10,984 bases of DNA from Paracoccaceae bacterium. GTDB taxonomy: Bacteria; Pseudomonadota; Alphaproteobacteria; Rhodobacterales; Rhodobacteraceae. The translations under genes were made by a program, and so were the position numbers. The stretch is taken from positions 1-10,984 of the forward strand of contig JALQYS010000379.1 in assembly GCA_023254015.1 (NCBI GenBank), read 5' to 3'. Positions 1 through 5,611 of the stretch are shown piece after piece (position 1 is the first letter of the stretch; the number at the start of each line of letters is the position of its first letter). The notes beneath the pieces were generated by a model. It saw nothing but the letters and a program-made list of their open reading frames with translations, did no database searches and was not told where the DNA came from.

Positions 1-89
1 CTTGGCCTAATCCTTGCCGCAATGCCTTGGGAAACTGCCCCCGAGGTCGACAGGACCAGAACATTGCGCCGCCAGGAAGGACAGAAGCC

Positions 90-239
90 ATGAAGAAAGA
101 CCGCCGCTGGATGAAATCGATCATCGCCGCCTCGACCGAGGTGCAGGTCACGCTTCCCTGGGCCCGCGGCACCCGCCGCCGCCCCGAGGCGGTGAAGGCC
201 GCCCCCAAGGCCGCCCCGCGCGCGATGGCCGCACGCTGA
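90..239 (+). CDS. Small basic conserved protein (49 aa), function unknown
   Basis: The product is a 49-residue, strongly basic protein that begins MKKDRRWMKSIIAAS, continues through a TLPWARGTRRRP core, and ends in an Ala/Pro/Lys-rich tail. The ATG at 90 is preferred because an AGGAAGG ribosome binding site lies at 74-80, nine bases upstream. An in-frame ATG at 27 would add 21 residues with no comparable site and without the typical MKKDR start. From memory, short proteins with this MKKDR(R/K)W...LPWARG pattern occur in many Rhodobacteraceae as hypothetical proteins; I know of no assigned function. No membrane segment or signal peptide is visible. The basic residues suggest nucleic acid or membrane surface contact, which is inference only. 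A strong terminator follows 21 bases after the stop, so it is probably the last or only gene of its transcript. Confidence 0.72.
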   Translation: MKKDRRWMKSIIAASTEVQVTLPWARGTRRRPEAVKAAPKAAPRAMAAR

Positions 240-260
240 GACCTGTTTACGAGACCATTC

Positions 261-291
261 AAAGGGCCGGGGGGAAACCTCCGGCCCTTTT
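261..291 (+). terminator. Intrinsic terminator of the small basic gene
   Basis: A 13-bp stem pairs 261-273 with 278-290, with one G-U wobble, closed by a GAAA (GNRA) tetraloop at 274-277. The 3' arm ends in TTTT (288-291). It starts 21 bases after the stop codon of the 49-residue protein. The A-run on the 5' arm means it could also stop transcripts arriving from the right. Confidence 0.85.
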
Positions 292-650
292 CCCATGTGC
301 GGGCCATGGGATGATTCGGTCCGGTCCTGGCCAAGGCTGGGGCGATTGCCGCCGCTTGCGGCGACAATCCGACCCGCCTGGGCGCAATCGCGGCGGAATG
401 CGGGCTGATCCGGAGGAAATTTTGACAGCCCCCGCAGCTTTCGCCAATCTGCCCCCTACAGATGTCCCTCTGTGTTTCAACAGGCGGCGGCAGGCGCGGC
501 AAGATCCTTGCGGCAGCTTGCAGCCGGTGCGGACCGGCCCCCGTGGCCGGACTGCCCCCCGTGCAAGGTCAAGGCCGCCCCGGTGCTCCTCTGGCACCAT
601 GAAGGGGCGGCCGCAGCCTTTTGGAAACCCGCGACCTACGGTGAGCGCTG
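292..650. other. Gene-free stretch with possible decayed coding fragment
   Basis: I find no gene with a start codon, ribosome binding site and recognisable protein. Two things are visible. First, an open frame from 315 to the TGA at 423-425 lacks a start codon but reads like real protein: two GAIAA(A/E)CG segments flank DNPTRL, and the two copies differ mainly at third codon positions. Second, the same DNA forms an 11-bp hairpin with one mismatch (344-355 with 358-369). A TTGACA hexamer stands at 422-427, but no good -10 box lies 16-18 bases later. The remainder, 430-650, shows nothing I can identify. Confidence 0.5.
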
Positions 651-696
651 CCGATTTCCGGCACGGAAATCGGGTCGGAATTCGTCACGAATTCCG
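651..696. repeat. Double-palindrome unit, copy A
   Basis: This unit consists of two back-to-back palindromes. The first has perfect 10-bp arms, CCGATTTCCG (651-660) and CGGAAATCGG (664-673), around three bases. After two bases comes the second, with arms CGGAATTCGT (676-685) and ACGAATTCCG (687-696) around one base. The same two-palindrome architecture recurs at 733-778. Copies A and B match at 34 of 46 positions with no gaps. Short arms, tiny loops and an intergenic location resemble REP/BIME-type elements or paired operator sites. The family is not one I can name. Confidence 0.8.
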
Positions 697-732
697 GAGG
701 CCCCCACGAATTCCGGATGGCACGGGGGCACC
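697..732. repeat. Spacer between palindrome units with extra half-site
   Basis: The 36 bases between the two double palindromes hold a second exact copy of CACGAATTCCGGA (705-717; the first is at 686-698, overlapping copy A). They also hold a GCCCCC/GGGGGC inverted repeat (700-705 with 724-729). The half-site has no matching partner arm, so it may be a remnant of a third palindrome. Confidence 0.55.
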
Positions 733-778
733 CCGATTTCTGTTTCAGCAATCGGACCGGAATTTGTGCCAAATTCCG
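733..778. repeat. Double-palindrome unit, copy B, adjoining the rimO stop
   Basis: This is the second copy of the unit. The first palindrome has arms 733-742 and 746-755 around TTT, with one mismatch (T739/C749). The second has perfect 9-bp arms CGGAATTTG (758-766) and CAAATTCCG (770-778) around TGC. Relative to copy A, the C-G pair at unit positions 9/15 has become T-A, and the C-G pair at 33/39 has become T-A, so pairing is preserved at both places. The unit starts one base after the rimO stop codon on the minus strand, so in the rimO transcript it would form the first structures of the 3' UTR. No U-run follows, so it is not a standard intrinsic terminator. Confidence 0.8.
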
Positions 779-779
779 T

Positions 780-2168
780 TCACACGCGCCGTCCCCAAAG
801 GTCGTATTCCCCGGCCTCTTCAACCTCGACCGCCACCATGTCGCCCGGCTGCAGCCCTTCGAAATCCTCGTCGATGAAGAGGTTCCCGTCGATCTCGGGC
901 GCATCGGCCTTGGTGCGGCAGGTCGCGCCGTCGTTGTCGACCTCATCGACGATCACCTGGATCGTCTGGCCCACCTTGGCTGCCAGCTTTGCCTCGGAAA
1001 TGGCTTGCGCCTTTTCCATGAAACGTTCCCAGCGGTCCTGTTTCACCTCGTCGGGCACATGGTCGGGCAGGTCGTTCGACCGGGCGCCGGCGACGTTTTC
1101 ATACTGGAAGCAGCCCACACGATCCAGCTGCGCCTCGTCCAGCCAGTCCAAGAGCGTCTGGAATTCCGCTTCGGTTTCGCCAGGATAGCCGACGATGAAG
1201 GTGGACCGCAGCACGATATCCGGGCAATCGCGGCGCCAGGCGGCGATTTCGTCCAGCGTTTTCGCCGCCGCAGCGGGGCGGGCCATCCGTTTCAGCGTGT
1301 CGGGGTGGGCGTGCTGGAAGGGGATGTCGAGATAGGGCAGGATCAGACCTTCGGCCATCAGCGGCACCAGTTGGCGGACATGCGGGTAGGGGTAGACATA
1401 GTGCAGCCGCACCCAGATCTCCGGCGAGAGCCGCCCGAGTTCGCGGGCCAGATCGGTGATATGGGCGCGCAGCTCGCCCCCTTTCCAGGGCGAGACATCA
1501 TGCTTGCGGTCCACGCCGTAAGCCGAGGTATCCTGCGAGATCACCAGAAGCTCGCGCACCCCTGCCTCGACCAGCTTTTCCGCCTCGCGCAGGATGGCAT
1601 GGGCCGGACGGCTGACAAGCTTGCCGCGCATGTCGGGGATGATGCAGAACTTGCAGGCGTGGTTGCAGCCTTCGGAAATCTTCAGATAGCTGTAATGGCG
1701 CGGGGTCAGTTTCACCCCGGTTGCGGGCAAGAGGTCGATGAACGGATCGGGCGAGGGCGGCACGGCCTTGTGCACGGCATCCAGCACCGCCTCATATTGA
1801 TGCGGGCCGGTCACGGCCATGACCTTGGGGTGGGCGCCGGTGATATACTCTGGCTCTGCCCCCAGACAGCCCGTCACCAACACCTTGCCATTCTCGCGCA
1901 GCGCCTCGCCAATGGCTTCAAGGCTTTCGGCCTTGGCGCTGTCGAGGAAACCGCAGGTGTTCACGATCACCGCGTCAGCCCCCTTGTAGTCGGGGCTGAT
2001 CGCATAGCCTTCGGCGCGCAGGCGCGTCAGGATGCGTTCGCTGTCCACCAGCGCCTTGGGGCAGCCAAGGCTGACCATGCCGATCGTCGGCTGGCCCTCG
2101 CGGCGCGGGGTGTCAAAGACGGGCTTCGGGGCAAGGTCGGGGCGGAGGTTCGGGGGGTTCTGGCTCAT
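780..2168 (-). CDS. rimO: Ribosomal protein S12 methylthiotransferase RimO
   Basis: RimO is a cytoplasmic radical-SAM enzyme that adds a methylthio group to the conserved aspartate (Asp88 in E. coli numbering) of ribosomal protein S12. In the 462-residue product, the N-terminal MTTase domain carries three cluster cysteines, C36 (SLGCPK), C72 (NTCGF) and C101 (TGCLG). The radical-SAM motif CxxxCxxC is C168, C172, C175 (EGCNHACKFC). A TRAM domain occupies about 395-462 and ends in the YDLWGRRV tail. SLGCPKALVDSE near the N-terminus separates RimO from its tRNA-modifying relative MiaB. I chose the ATG at 2168 (MSQNPPNLRPDL), the start I recall for relatives; a TTG at 2204 would add 12 residues. 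The upstream ribosome binding site is weak. The gene is monocistronic as far as visible, divergent from asmA, and its stop abuts a palindromic repeat. Confidence 0.96.
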   Translation of the reverse strand: MSQNPPNLRPDLAPKPVFDTPRREGQPTIGMVSLGCPKALVDSERILTRLRAEGYAISPDYKGADAVIVNTCGFLDSAKAESLEAIGEALRENGKVLVTGCLGAEPEYITGAHPKVMAVTGPHQYEAVLDAVHKAVPPSPDPFIDLLPATGVKLTPRHYSYLKISEGCNHACKFCIIPDMRGKLVSRPAHAILREAEKLVEAGVRELLVISQDTSAYGVDRKHDVSPWKGGELRAHITDLARELGRLSPEIWVRLHYVYPYPHVRQLVPLMAEGLILPYLDIPFQHAHPDTLKRMARPAAAAKTLDEIAAWRRDCPDIVLRSTFIVGYPGETEAEFQTLLDWLDEAQLDRVGCFQYENVAGARSNDLPDHVPDEVKQDRWERFMEKAQAISEAKLAAKVGQTIQVIVDEVDNDGATCRTKADAPEIDGNLFIDEDFEGLQPGDMVAVEVEEAGEYDLWGRRV

Positions 2169-2199
2169 TCCCGGGGATATAGCCGAAAGGCGTGGCTGG

Positions 2200-2227
2200 G
2201 GCAAAGGGGCTGCGGCAAAGGGGCTGC
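2200..2227. repeat. Perfect 14-bp tandem duplication
   Basis: GGCAAAGGGGCTGC occurs twice head to tail (2200-2213 and 2214-2227) in the region between the divergent rimO and asmA genes. It lies just upstream of the rimO start, where the rimO promoter would be expected. It may be replication slippage or paired regulator sites; the sequence alone does not decide. Confidence 0.7.
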
Positions 2228-2270
2228 GGGCGAAACCCTGCCGGGCTGGGGGCCGGGACGGGGATGCGGG

Positions 2271-2298
2271 TTGAACCTGCGGGGCAAGGGCGTAGATT
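2271..2298 (+). promoter_or_regulatory. Candidate sigma-70 promoter of asmA
   Basis: TTGAAC (2271-2276) and TAGATT (2293-2298) are separated by 16 bases. Each matches four of six consensus positions. Transcription would start near 2305, giving a leader of about 22 bases that includes the GGAGG ribosome binding site at 2317-2321. This is a prediction from consensus only. Confidence 0.4.
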
Positions 2299-2327
2299 CA
2301 AAGCGGTAGAGTGACCGGAGGTGCCCG

Positions 2328-4328
2328 ATGATACGCTGGATCTTGCGCAGTCTTGCCGCTTTGGCGGTTCTGATCCTGCTGGCGGTCGGGGCCTTGTTCC
2401 TGATTCCGGCCGAACGGGTGGCGGGGCTGGTGGTCGGCAAGTTCAAGACGCTGACCGGCCGCGATCTGGTGATCGAAGGGTCGGTCCGGCCCAGCATCTG
2501 GCCGGTCCTGGGCGTCAAGACCGGCAAGGTGGCGATGTCGAATGCCGACTGGTCGTCGTCGGGGCCGATGTTTCAGGCCGAGGGGCTGGAAATCGCCGTG
2601 GACATGGCGGGGCTGCTGAATGGCGAGGTGAAGGTGCGCGGCGTCGAGGCGGTGGCGCCGGTCCTGATTCTGGAGCGTGCCAGGGACGGGCGCGCGAACT
2701 GGATCTTTGGCGGCGACAACGGCGGCACGGTCAGCCTCGACACGCCCGGCGTCGGCAAGGCGTTCACGCTGGACCGGGCAGTGATCGCAGACGGCCGGGT
2801 CGTTTATGTCGACCATGCCCAGGGCCGCCGGGTGGAACTGACGGCGCTGGACCTTGAAACCGCGATTGCCGATTTTAACGGGCCGGTTGACCTGACGATC
2901 TCGGCCGAGAAAGAGGGCCAGCCCTTTGCGCTGGAGCTGACGCTGGGCCGGTTCCGTGATTTTCTGGATGGCAAACTTGGCCCGGTTGAGGCCGATTTTG
3001 TCGCCGGCGAGGCCCGCGCGCACTTTTCGGGTCAGGCGGGGTGGAATCCGCTGGCGGCCAAGGGCGATCTTGAGTCCGATCTTGGCACTTTGGCCGAACT
3101 GTCGGCGCTGGCCGGGACAGCACCGCCCCGCCTGCCGCAGGGGTTGGGGGCCGGGGGGGTGACGGTGAAGGGCGCTGTGACGCTGACCGACAAGGGCTCG
3201 CTTCATCTGCGCGGCGGCACGGTGGTTCTGGACGAGACCGTGCTGGCGGTGGATGCCGACCTGACCCCGGGCGAGGCGCGGCCCAAGGTGACGGCCAAGG
3301 TGGTGGCGGGCGCGCTCAATCTGGCCGCGGTGGCCGGGGGCGCCGGGGGTGGGGCGCAGGGCGGCATGCAGGCCGAGGGCTGGCCGAAAGACCGGATCGA
3401 CGTGTCGGGCCTTGCGGCGCTGGATGCCGACATCTCGCTCAAGGCGGACGGAATCGATCTGGGTCTGGCCAAGTTCGGCCCCAGCGCGCTGAAGATGACG
3501 CTGGACCGGTCGCGCGCGGTGTTCGACATCGCTGCGATGAAGGCCTATGGCGGGGCGATCTCGGGACAATTTGTGGTGAATGGCCGCAAGGGCCTGTCGG
3601 TGGGCGGCGATCTGGGGTTTGCGGGGATGAACCTTCAAAGCCTGATGCGCGACTTTGCGGGGTATGAGCGGCTGGTCGGCACGGGCGATCTGCGGCTGAA
3701 GTTCCTTGGCGCGGGCGGATCGGTTGATGCGATCATGCAGGGGCTGGAAGGCTCTGGCAGCCTGTCGCTGGGCAAGGGCGAGATCCTGGGGCTGGATATC
3801 GGCGGCATGATCCGGACGCTGGATTCAGGCTATGTCGGCGAGGGGCAGAAAACCATCTTCGACAGCCTGACGGCCGGGTTCACCATTGCGGGCGGTGTCT
3901 TGCAGAATGACGATCTGGTGATGACGACCCCTTTTGCCGAGGTGACGGGCAAGGGAAAGCTGGGCCTTGGGGCCCGCACGATCAACTATGGCCTGCGCGC
4001 CAAGGCTGATGTGGCGGGGCAGGTGCTGACGGTGCCGATCCTCATCAAGGGGCCCTGGGCGGACCCGAAGATCAGTCTGGATCTTGAGGCGCTGGCCAAG
4101 GAACGGATGGATCTGCAACAGGAGGAACTTGAAGCCGTGGCGCGGGCCAAGGCCAAGGCGCTGGAGGCCGAGACCAAGGCAAAGGCAAAGACCAAGCTGG
4201 AGAAAGAGCTGGGCGTGGTGCAGCAGGAAGGCGAAACTCTGGAAGAGGCTGTCAAGCGCCGGGGCGAAGAGGTGATCACCGACGAGGCGGCCAAGGCGCT
4301 GCAAAAGCTGTTGGGTGGGGGGAACTGA
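2328..4328 (+). CDS. AsmA family protein
   Basis: The product has 666 residues. It starts with a short cytoplasmic MIRWILR segment and one membrane helix (about 8-26), followed by a long periplasmic region. The motif after the helix, with LTGRDLVIEGSVRPSIWPVLG and then a NADW element, is typical of the AsmA N-terminal domain. Around residues 445-495, GTGDLRLKFLGAGGSVDAIM followed by LEGSGSLSLGKGEILGLDI matches the AsmA C-terminal domain. Family members are inner-membrane-anchored, chorein-like repeat proteins linked to lipid transport and outer-membrane homeostasis. An unusual feature is the final 80 or so residues, a Lys/Glu/Ala-rich probable coiled coil. A GGAGG ribosome binding site lies at 2317-2321, seven bases before ATG. 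A terminator follows the gene. The general family is clear, but the exact substrate is unknown. Confidence 0.92.
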   Translation: MIRWILRSLAALAVLILLAVGALFLIPAERVAGLVVGKFKTLTGRDLVIEGSVRPSIWPVLGVKTGKVAMSNADWSSSGPMFQAEGLEIAVDMAGLLNGEVKVRGVEAVAPVLILERARDGRANWIFGGDNGGTVSLDTPGVGKAFTLDRAVIADGRVVYVDHAQGRRVELTALDLETAIADFNGPVDLTISAEKEGQPFALELTLGRFRDFLDGKLGPVEADFVAGEARAHFSGQAGWNPLAAKGDLESDLGTLAELSALAGTAPPRLPQGLGAGGVTVKGAVTLTDKGSLHLRGGTVVLDETVLAVDADLTPGEARPKVTAKVVAGALNLAAVAGGAGGGAQGGMQAEGWPKDRIDVSGLAALDADISLKADGIDLGLAKFGPSALKMTLDRSRAVFDIAAMKAYGGAISGQFVVNGRKGLSVGGDLGFAGMNLQSLMRDFAGYERLVGTGDLRLKFLGAGGSVDAIMQGLEGSGSLSLGKGEILGLDIGGMIRTLDSGYVGEGQKTIFDSLTAGFTIAGGVLQNDDLVMTTPFAEVTGKGKLGLGARTINYGLRAKADVAGQVLTVPILIKGPWADPKISLDLEALAKERMDLQQEELEAVARAKAKALEAETKAKAKTKLEKELGVVQQEGETLEEAVKRRGEEVITDEAAKALQKLLGGGN

Positions 4329-4377
4329 CCCCAGCGGTGGCTTTCAGGCGCAGCGCGCTAATTGCCTGCGGATGAAT

Positions 4378-4412
4378 GCAAAAAGGGCGGCCCGTCGGGG
4401 CCGCCCTTTTGC
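4378..4412. terminator. Bidirectional intrinsic terminator between asmA and gcrA
   Basis: A 13-bp stem pairs 4381-4393 with 4398-4410 around a GTCG loop, with further GC/GC pairing outside (4378-4379 with 4411-4412). The stem is GC-rich in its core, flanked by an A-run on the left and a T-run on the right, so it has the U-tract needed in either direction. It sits between the ends of the convergent genes asmA (stop at 4328) and gcrA (stop at 4431) and can serve both. Confidence 0.9.
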
Positions 4413-4430
4413 CTGTCTTTCGCACGGGGC

Positions 4431-5090
4431 TCAGCGGCGACGGTCGCGCCGTGCGCTCATCGGCTGGAAGGCAACGCCGACATGGGCCTCGCAATAGGGC
4501 TTGCCGGCCACCGAGGGCAGGCCGCAGAACCAGAAATCCTCGGTCGCCGGGTCGCCGATCGGCCATTTGCAGGTGCGCTCGGTCAGTTCCATCAGCGTCA
4601 GCTTGCGGGCGCGCTTTTCCACCTCGCGCACCGAGGCAAGCGCCTCGGGGCTGATCTCATTGGCCGAGGGCTGCGGCGGCAGGGGCTGGCCTGCGGGAAT
4701 GATCGCCTTGCGCATCGGCAAGGGCGTGACATTGGTCGGCGCTGCCGGAGCGGCGGTGGCAGCAGCAGCGGCTGCCGGGGCGGCGGCGGGCGAAGCTTCG
4801 ACCGCAGGTTTTGGCGGCACGGGCGCGGCGGCCGGGGCCGGGCGGGGCGCTGCGGGCTCGGCCGGTCGGGCCGCAACCTCGGGCTTGGCTGGGGCTGCGG
4901 GCGGTGCAGCCTCGACCTCGTCGGCCATCGAGGCACCTTCGCCGGCCCGGTTCGACAGGCCCAGCCGGTGCACCTTGCCGATGACCGCATTGCGGGTGAC
5001 CCCACCCAGTTCTTTCGCGATCTGGCTGGCAGACTGGCCTTCGGCCCACATCCGTTTCAGCGTTTCGACGCGTTCATCGGTCCAGGACAT
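4431..5090 (-). CDS. gcrA: Cell cycle regulator GcrA
   Basis: GcrA binds the sigma-70 holoenzyme and activates promoters carrying CcrM-methylated GANTC sites, coordinating replication and division in alphaproteobacteria. The 219-residue product starts MSWTDERVETLKRMWAEG and contains an N-terminal helix-turn-helix-like DNA-binding domain (1-48; ASQIAKELGGVTRNAVIGKV). A low-complexity Ala/Pro linker spans about 52-145. A conserved C-terminal domain (about 160-210) includes C174 (TCKWPIGDP), C189 (FWFCG) and C200/H203 (PYCEAH). The linker makes it longer than Caulobacter GcrA (about 173 aa). Three starts lie in tandem (GTG 5096, ATG 5093, ATG 5090). ATG 5090 is chosen because GAGG (5097-5100) is six bases upstream and because Caulobacter GcrA also begins MSWTDERV. 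Its upstream region carries three GANTC sites. Confidence 0.95.
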   Translation of the reverse strand: MSWTDERVETLKRMWAEGQSASQIAKELGGVTRNAVIGKVHRLGLSNRAGEGASMADEVEAAPPAAPAKPEVAARPAEPAAPRPAPAAAPVPPKPAVEASPAAAPAAAAAATAAPAAPTNVTPLPMRKAIIPAGQPLPPQPSANEISPEALASVREVEKRARKLTLMELTERTCKWPIGDPATEDFWFCGLPSVAGKPYCEAHVGVAFQPMSARRDRRR

Positions 5091-5117
5091 CATCACCTCG
5101 CCAAGGCCATTTCGGCC

Positions 5118-5145
5118 ATTCTATTCAGGACGGTATCCGATACAA
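5118..5145 (-). promoter_or_regulatory. Candidate gcrA promoter
   Basis: On the minus strand, TTGTAT (5145-5140) and TAGAAT (5123-5118) are 16 bases apart. The -10 matches five of six consensus positions. The predicted start is near 5111, giving a leader of about 20 bases that ends in GGCGAGG. A small palindrome GTATCcGATAC (5133-5143) overlaps the -35 and spacer and could be an operator. An alternative pair, TTGATT with TATCGG 17 bases later, places a GANTC site over the -35. Confidence 0.45.
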
Positions 5146-5157
5146 GGCGCAGGGGCG

Positions 5158-5199
5158 GGAATCAAGCGCCCAGAATCACCTACCGCGAATCACCTGCCG
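5158..5199. repeat. Three 14-bp repeats, each with a GANTC site
   Basis: GAATC occurs at 5159-5163, 5173-5177 and 5187-5191, exactly 14 bases apart. The second and third units agree at 12 of 14 bases (core GAATCACCT.CCG). The first shares GAATCA and little else. GANTC is the CcrM methylation target and the site through which GcrA acts. The array lies between gcrA and the divergent RraB-like gene, upstream of the predicted gcrA -35 and directly upstream of the other gene's ribosome binding site. Control of either gene by methylation is inference. Confidence 0.7.
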
Positions 5200-5211
5200 T
5201 GAGGGCCCCTG

Positions 5212-5529
5212 ATGTCACATGACTGGCAAACGCAGAAAGCCGAGACCTTTGCCACCTTCCGGCAGGGGGCCAAGGGCGTGAAACTTCCGAAAGAGGCGGT
5301 GGTGGTGTTCTATTTCCTGGCCGAAGAGGTCAAGCCGCAATGGGCGGCGGCCGAAAAGGCGCTGCGCGCGCGCGGTTTTGTCACCCGCCACGACGCCGAC
5401 CAGATCGAAGCCCGGACCCCGTCCGCCATCCCGATCACCGCCGAGGCGATCTGGGACTGGGAAAAGGCTGGGACCGAAGAGGTGCTGCCCTTTGACTTCT
5501 GGCCTGACGGCTGGGAAATCGAGGACTGA
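5212..5529 (+). CDS. RraB-like small protein (putative RNase E regulator)
   Basis: The 105-residue cytoplasmic protein has no signal or membrane segment. Its layout fits the RraB fold: a beta strand (VVVFYFLAEE), a helix with AAAEKALRARGF, a strand stretch ending IPITAEAIW, and a terminal DFWPDGWE, where the DGWE ending is typical of the RraB family. RraB in enterobacteria binds RNase E and changes which transcripts it cleaves. Whether alphaproteobacterial relatives do this is not known to me. GAGGG at 5201-5205 lies six bases before the ATG. The gene is divergent from gcrA and shares its GANTC-bearing upstream region. The end of the gene is marked by a 13-bp near-perfect duplication that spans the stop codon. 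Confidence 0.7.
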   Translation: MSHDWQTQKAETFATFRQGAKGVKLPKEAVVVFYFLAEEVKPQWAAAEKALRARGFVTRHDADQIEARTPSAIPITAEAIWDWEKAGTEEVLPFDFWPDGWEIED

Positions 5530-5543
5530 GATCGAGGACTGGG
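5518..5543. repeat. 13-bp tandem duplication across a stop codon
   Basis: ATCGAGGACTGAG (5518-5530) is followed directly by ATCGAGGACTGGG (5531-5543), with 12 of 13 identical. The first copy encodes the last residues and stop (TGA 5527-5529) of the RraB-like protein, and the second lies in its 3' UTR. Recent slippage is the simplest explanation. Confidence 0.65.
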
Positions 5544-5548
5544 GCGGG

Positions 5549-5576
5549 CTCCTCGTCGCCGTTCCGGCGCTCGTCG
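5549..5576. repeat. Single arm related to the 8945-9001 inverted repeat
   Basis: These 28 bases begin CTCCTCGT and end CTCGTCG, as does the 28-base left arm at 8945-8972. The two agree at 18 of 28 positions, with the differences confined to the middle. Both lie between convergently transcribed genes, here the RraB-like gene and guaD. An internal CGCCG/CGGCG pairing (5558-5569 region) gives a small hairpin. It may be a degenerate member of the same intergenic repeat family. Confidence 0.4.
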
Positions 5577-5611
5577 CGGTGCAGGGCCTGACAGGTTTGG
5601 GCGGGCCTTGC

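Noticed and set aside
422..427. Perfect TTGACA hexamer as a promoter -35
   Set aside because: The hexamers 16-18 bases downstream (near CAATCT) match the -10 consensus poorly, and no gene or terminated small RNA follows on the plus strand.
315..600. Remnant of an IS110-family transposase
   Set aside because: Only a GDNPxRL-like string supports it. No DEDD residues, terminal sequence or downstream transposase motif could be found in any frame.
758..778. Intrinsic terminator of rimO
   Set aside because: The hairpin is placed correctly but no U-tract follows on the minus strand; it is better described as part of the palindromic repeat, though it may still affect transcript ends.
717..2309. Long plus-strand open frame (about 530 codons) opposite rimO
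   Set aside because: It is the antisense shadow of rimO in GC-rich DNA. Its translation is His/Arg/Gly-rich with no recognisable domain, while the minus strand encodes a complete RimO.
2298..3638. Long minus-strand open frame (about 446 codons) opposite asmA
   Set aside because: The product is a His/Arg/Gln-rich shadow with no family features; the plus strand carries a full AsmA protein with start signals and terminator.
5158..5199. CRISPR-like array
   Set aside because: The units are 14 bp with no spacers and poor identity in the first unit, so this is a short tandem repeat.
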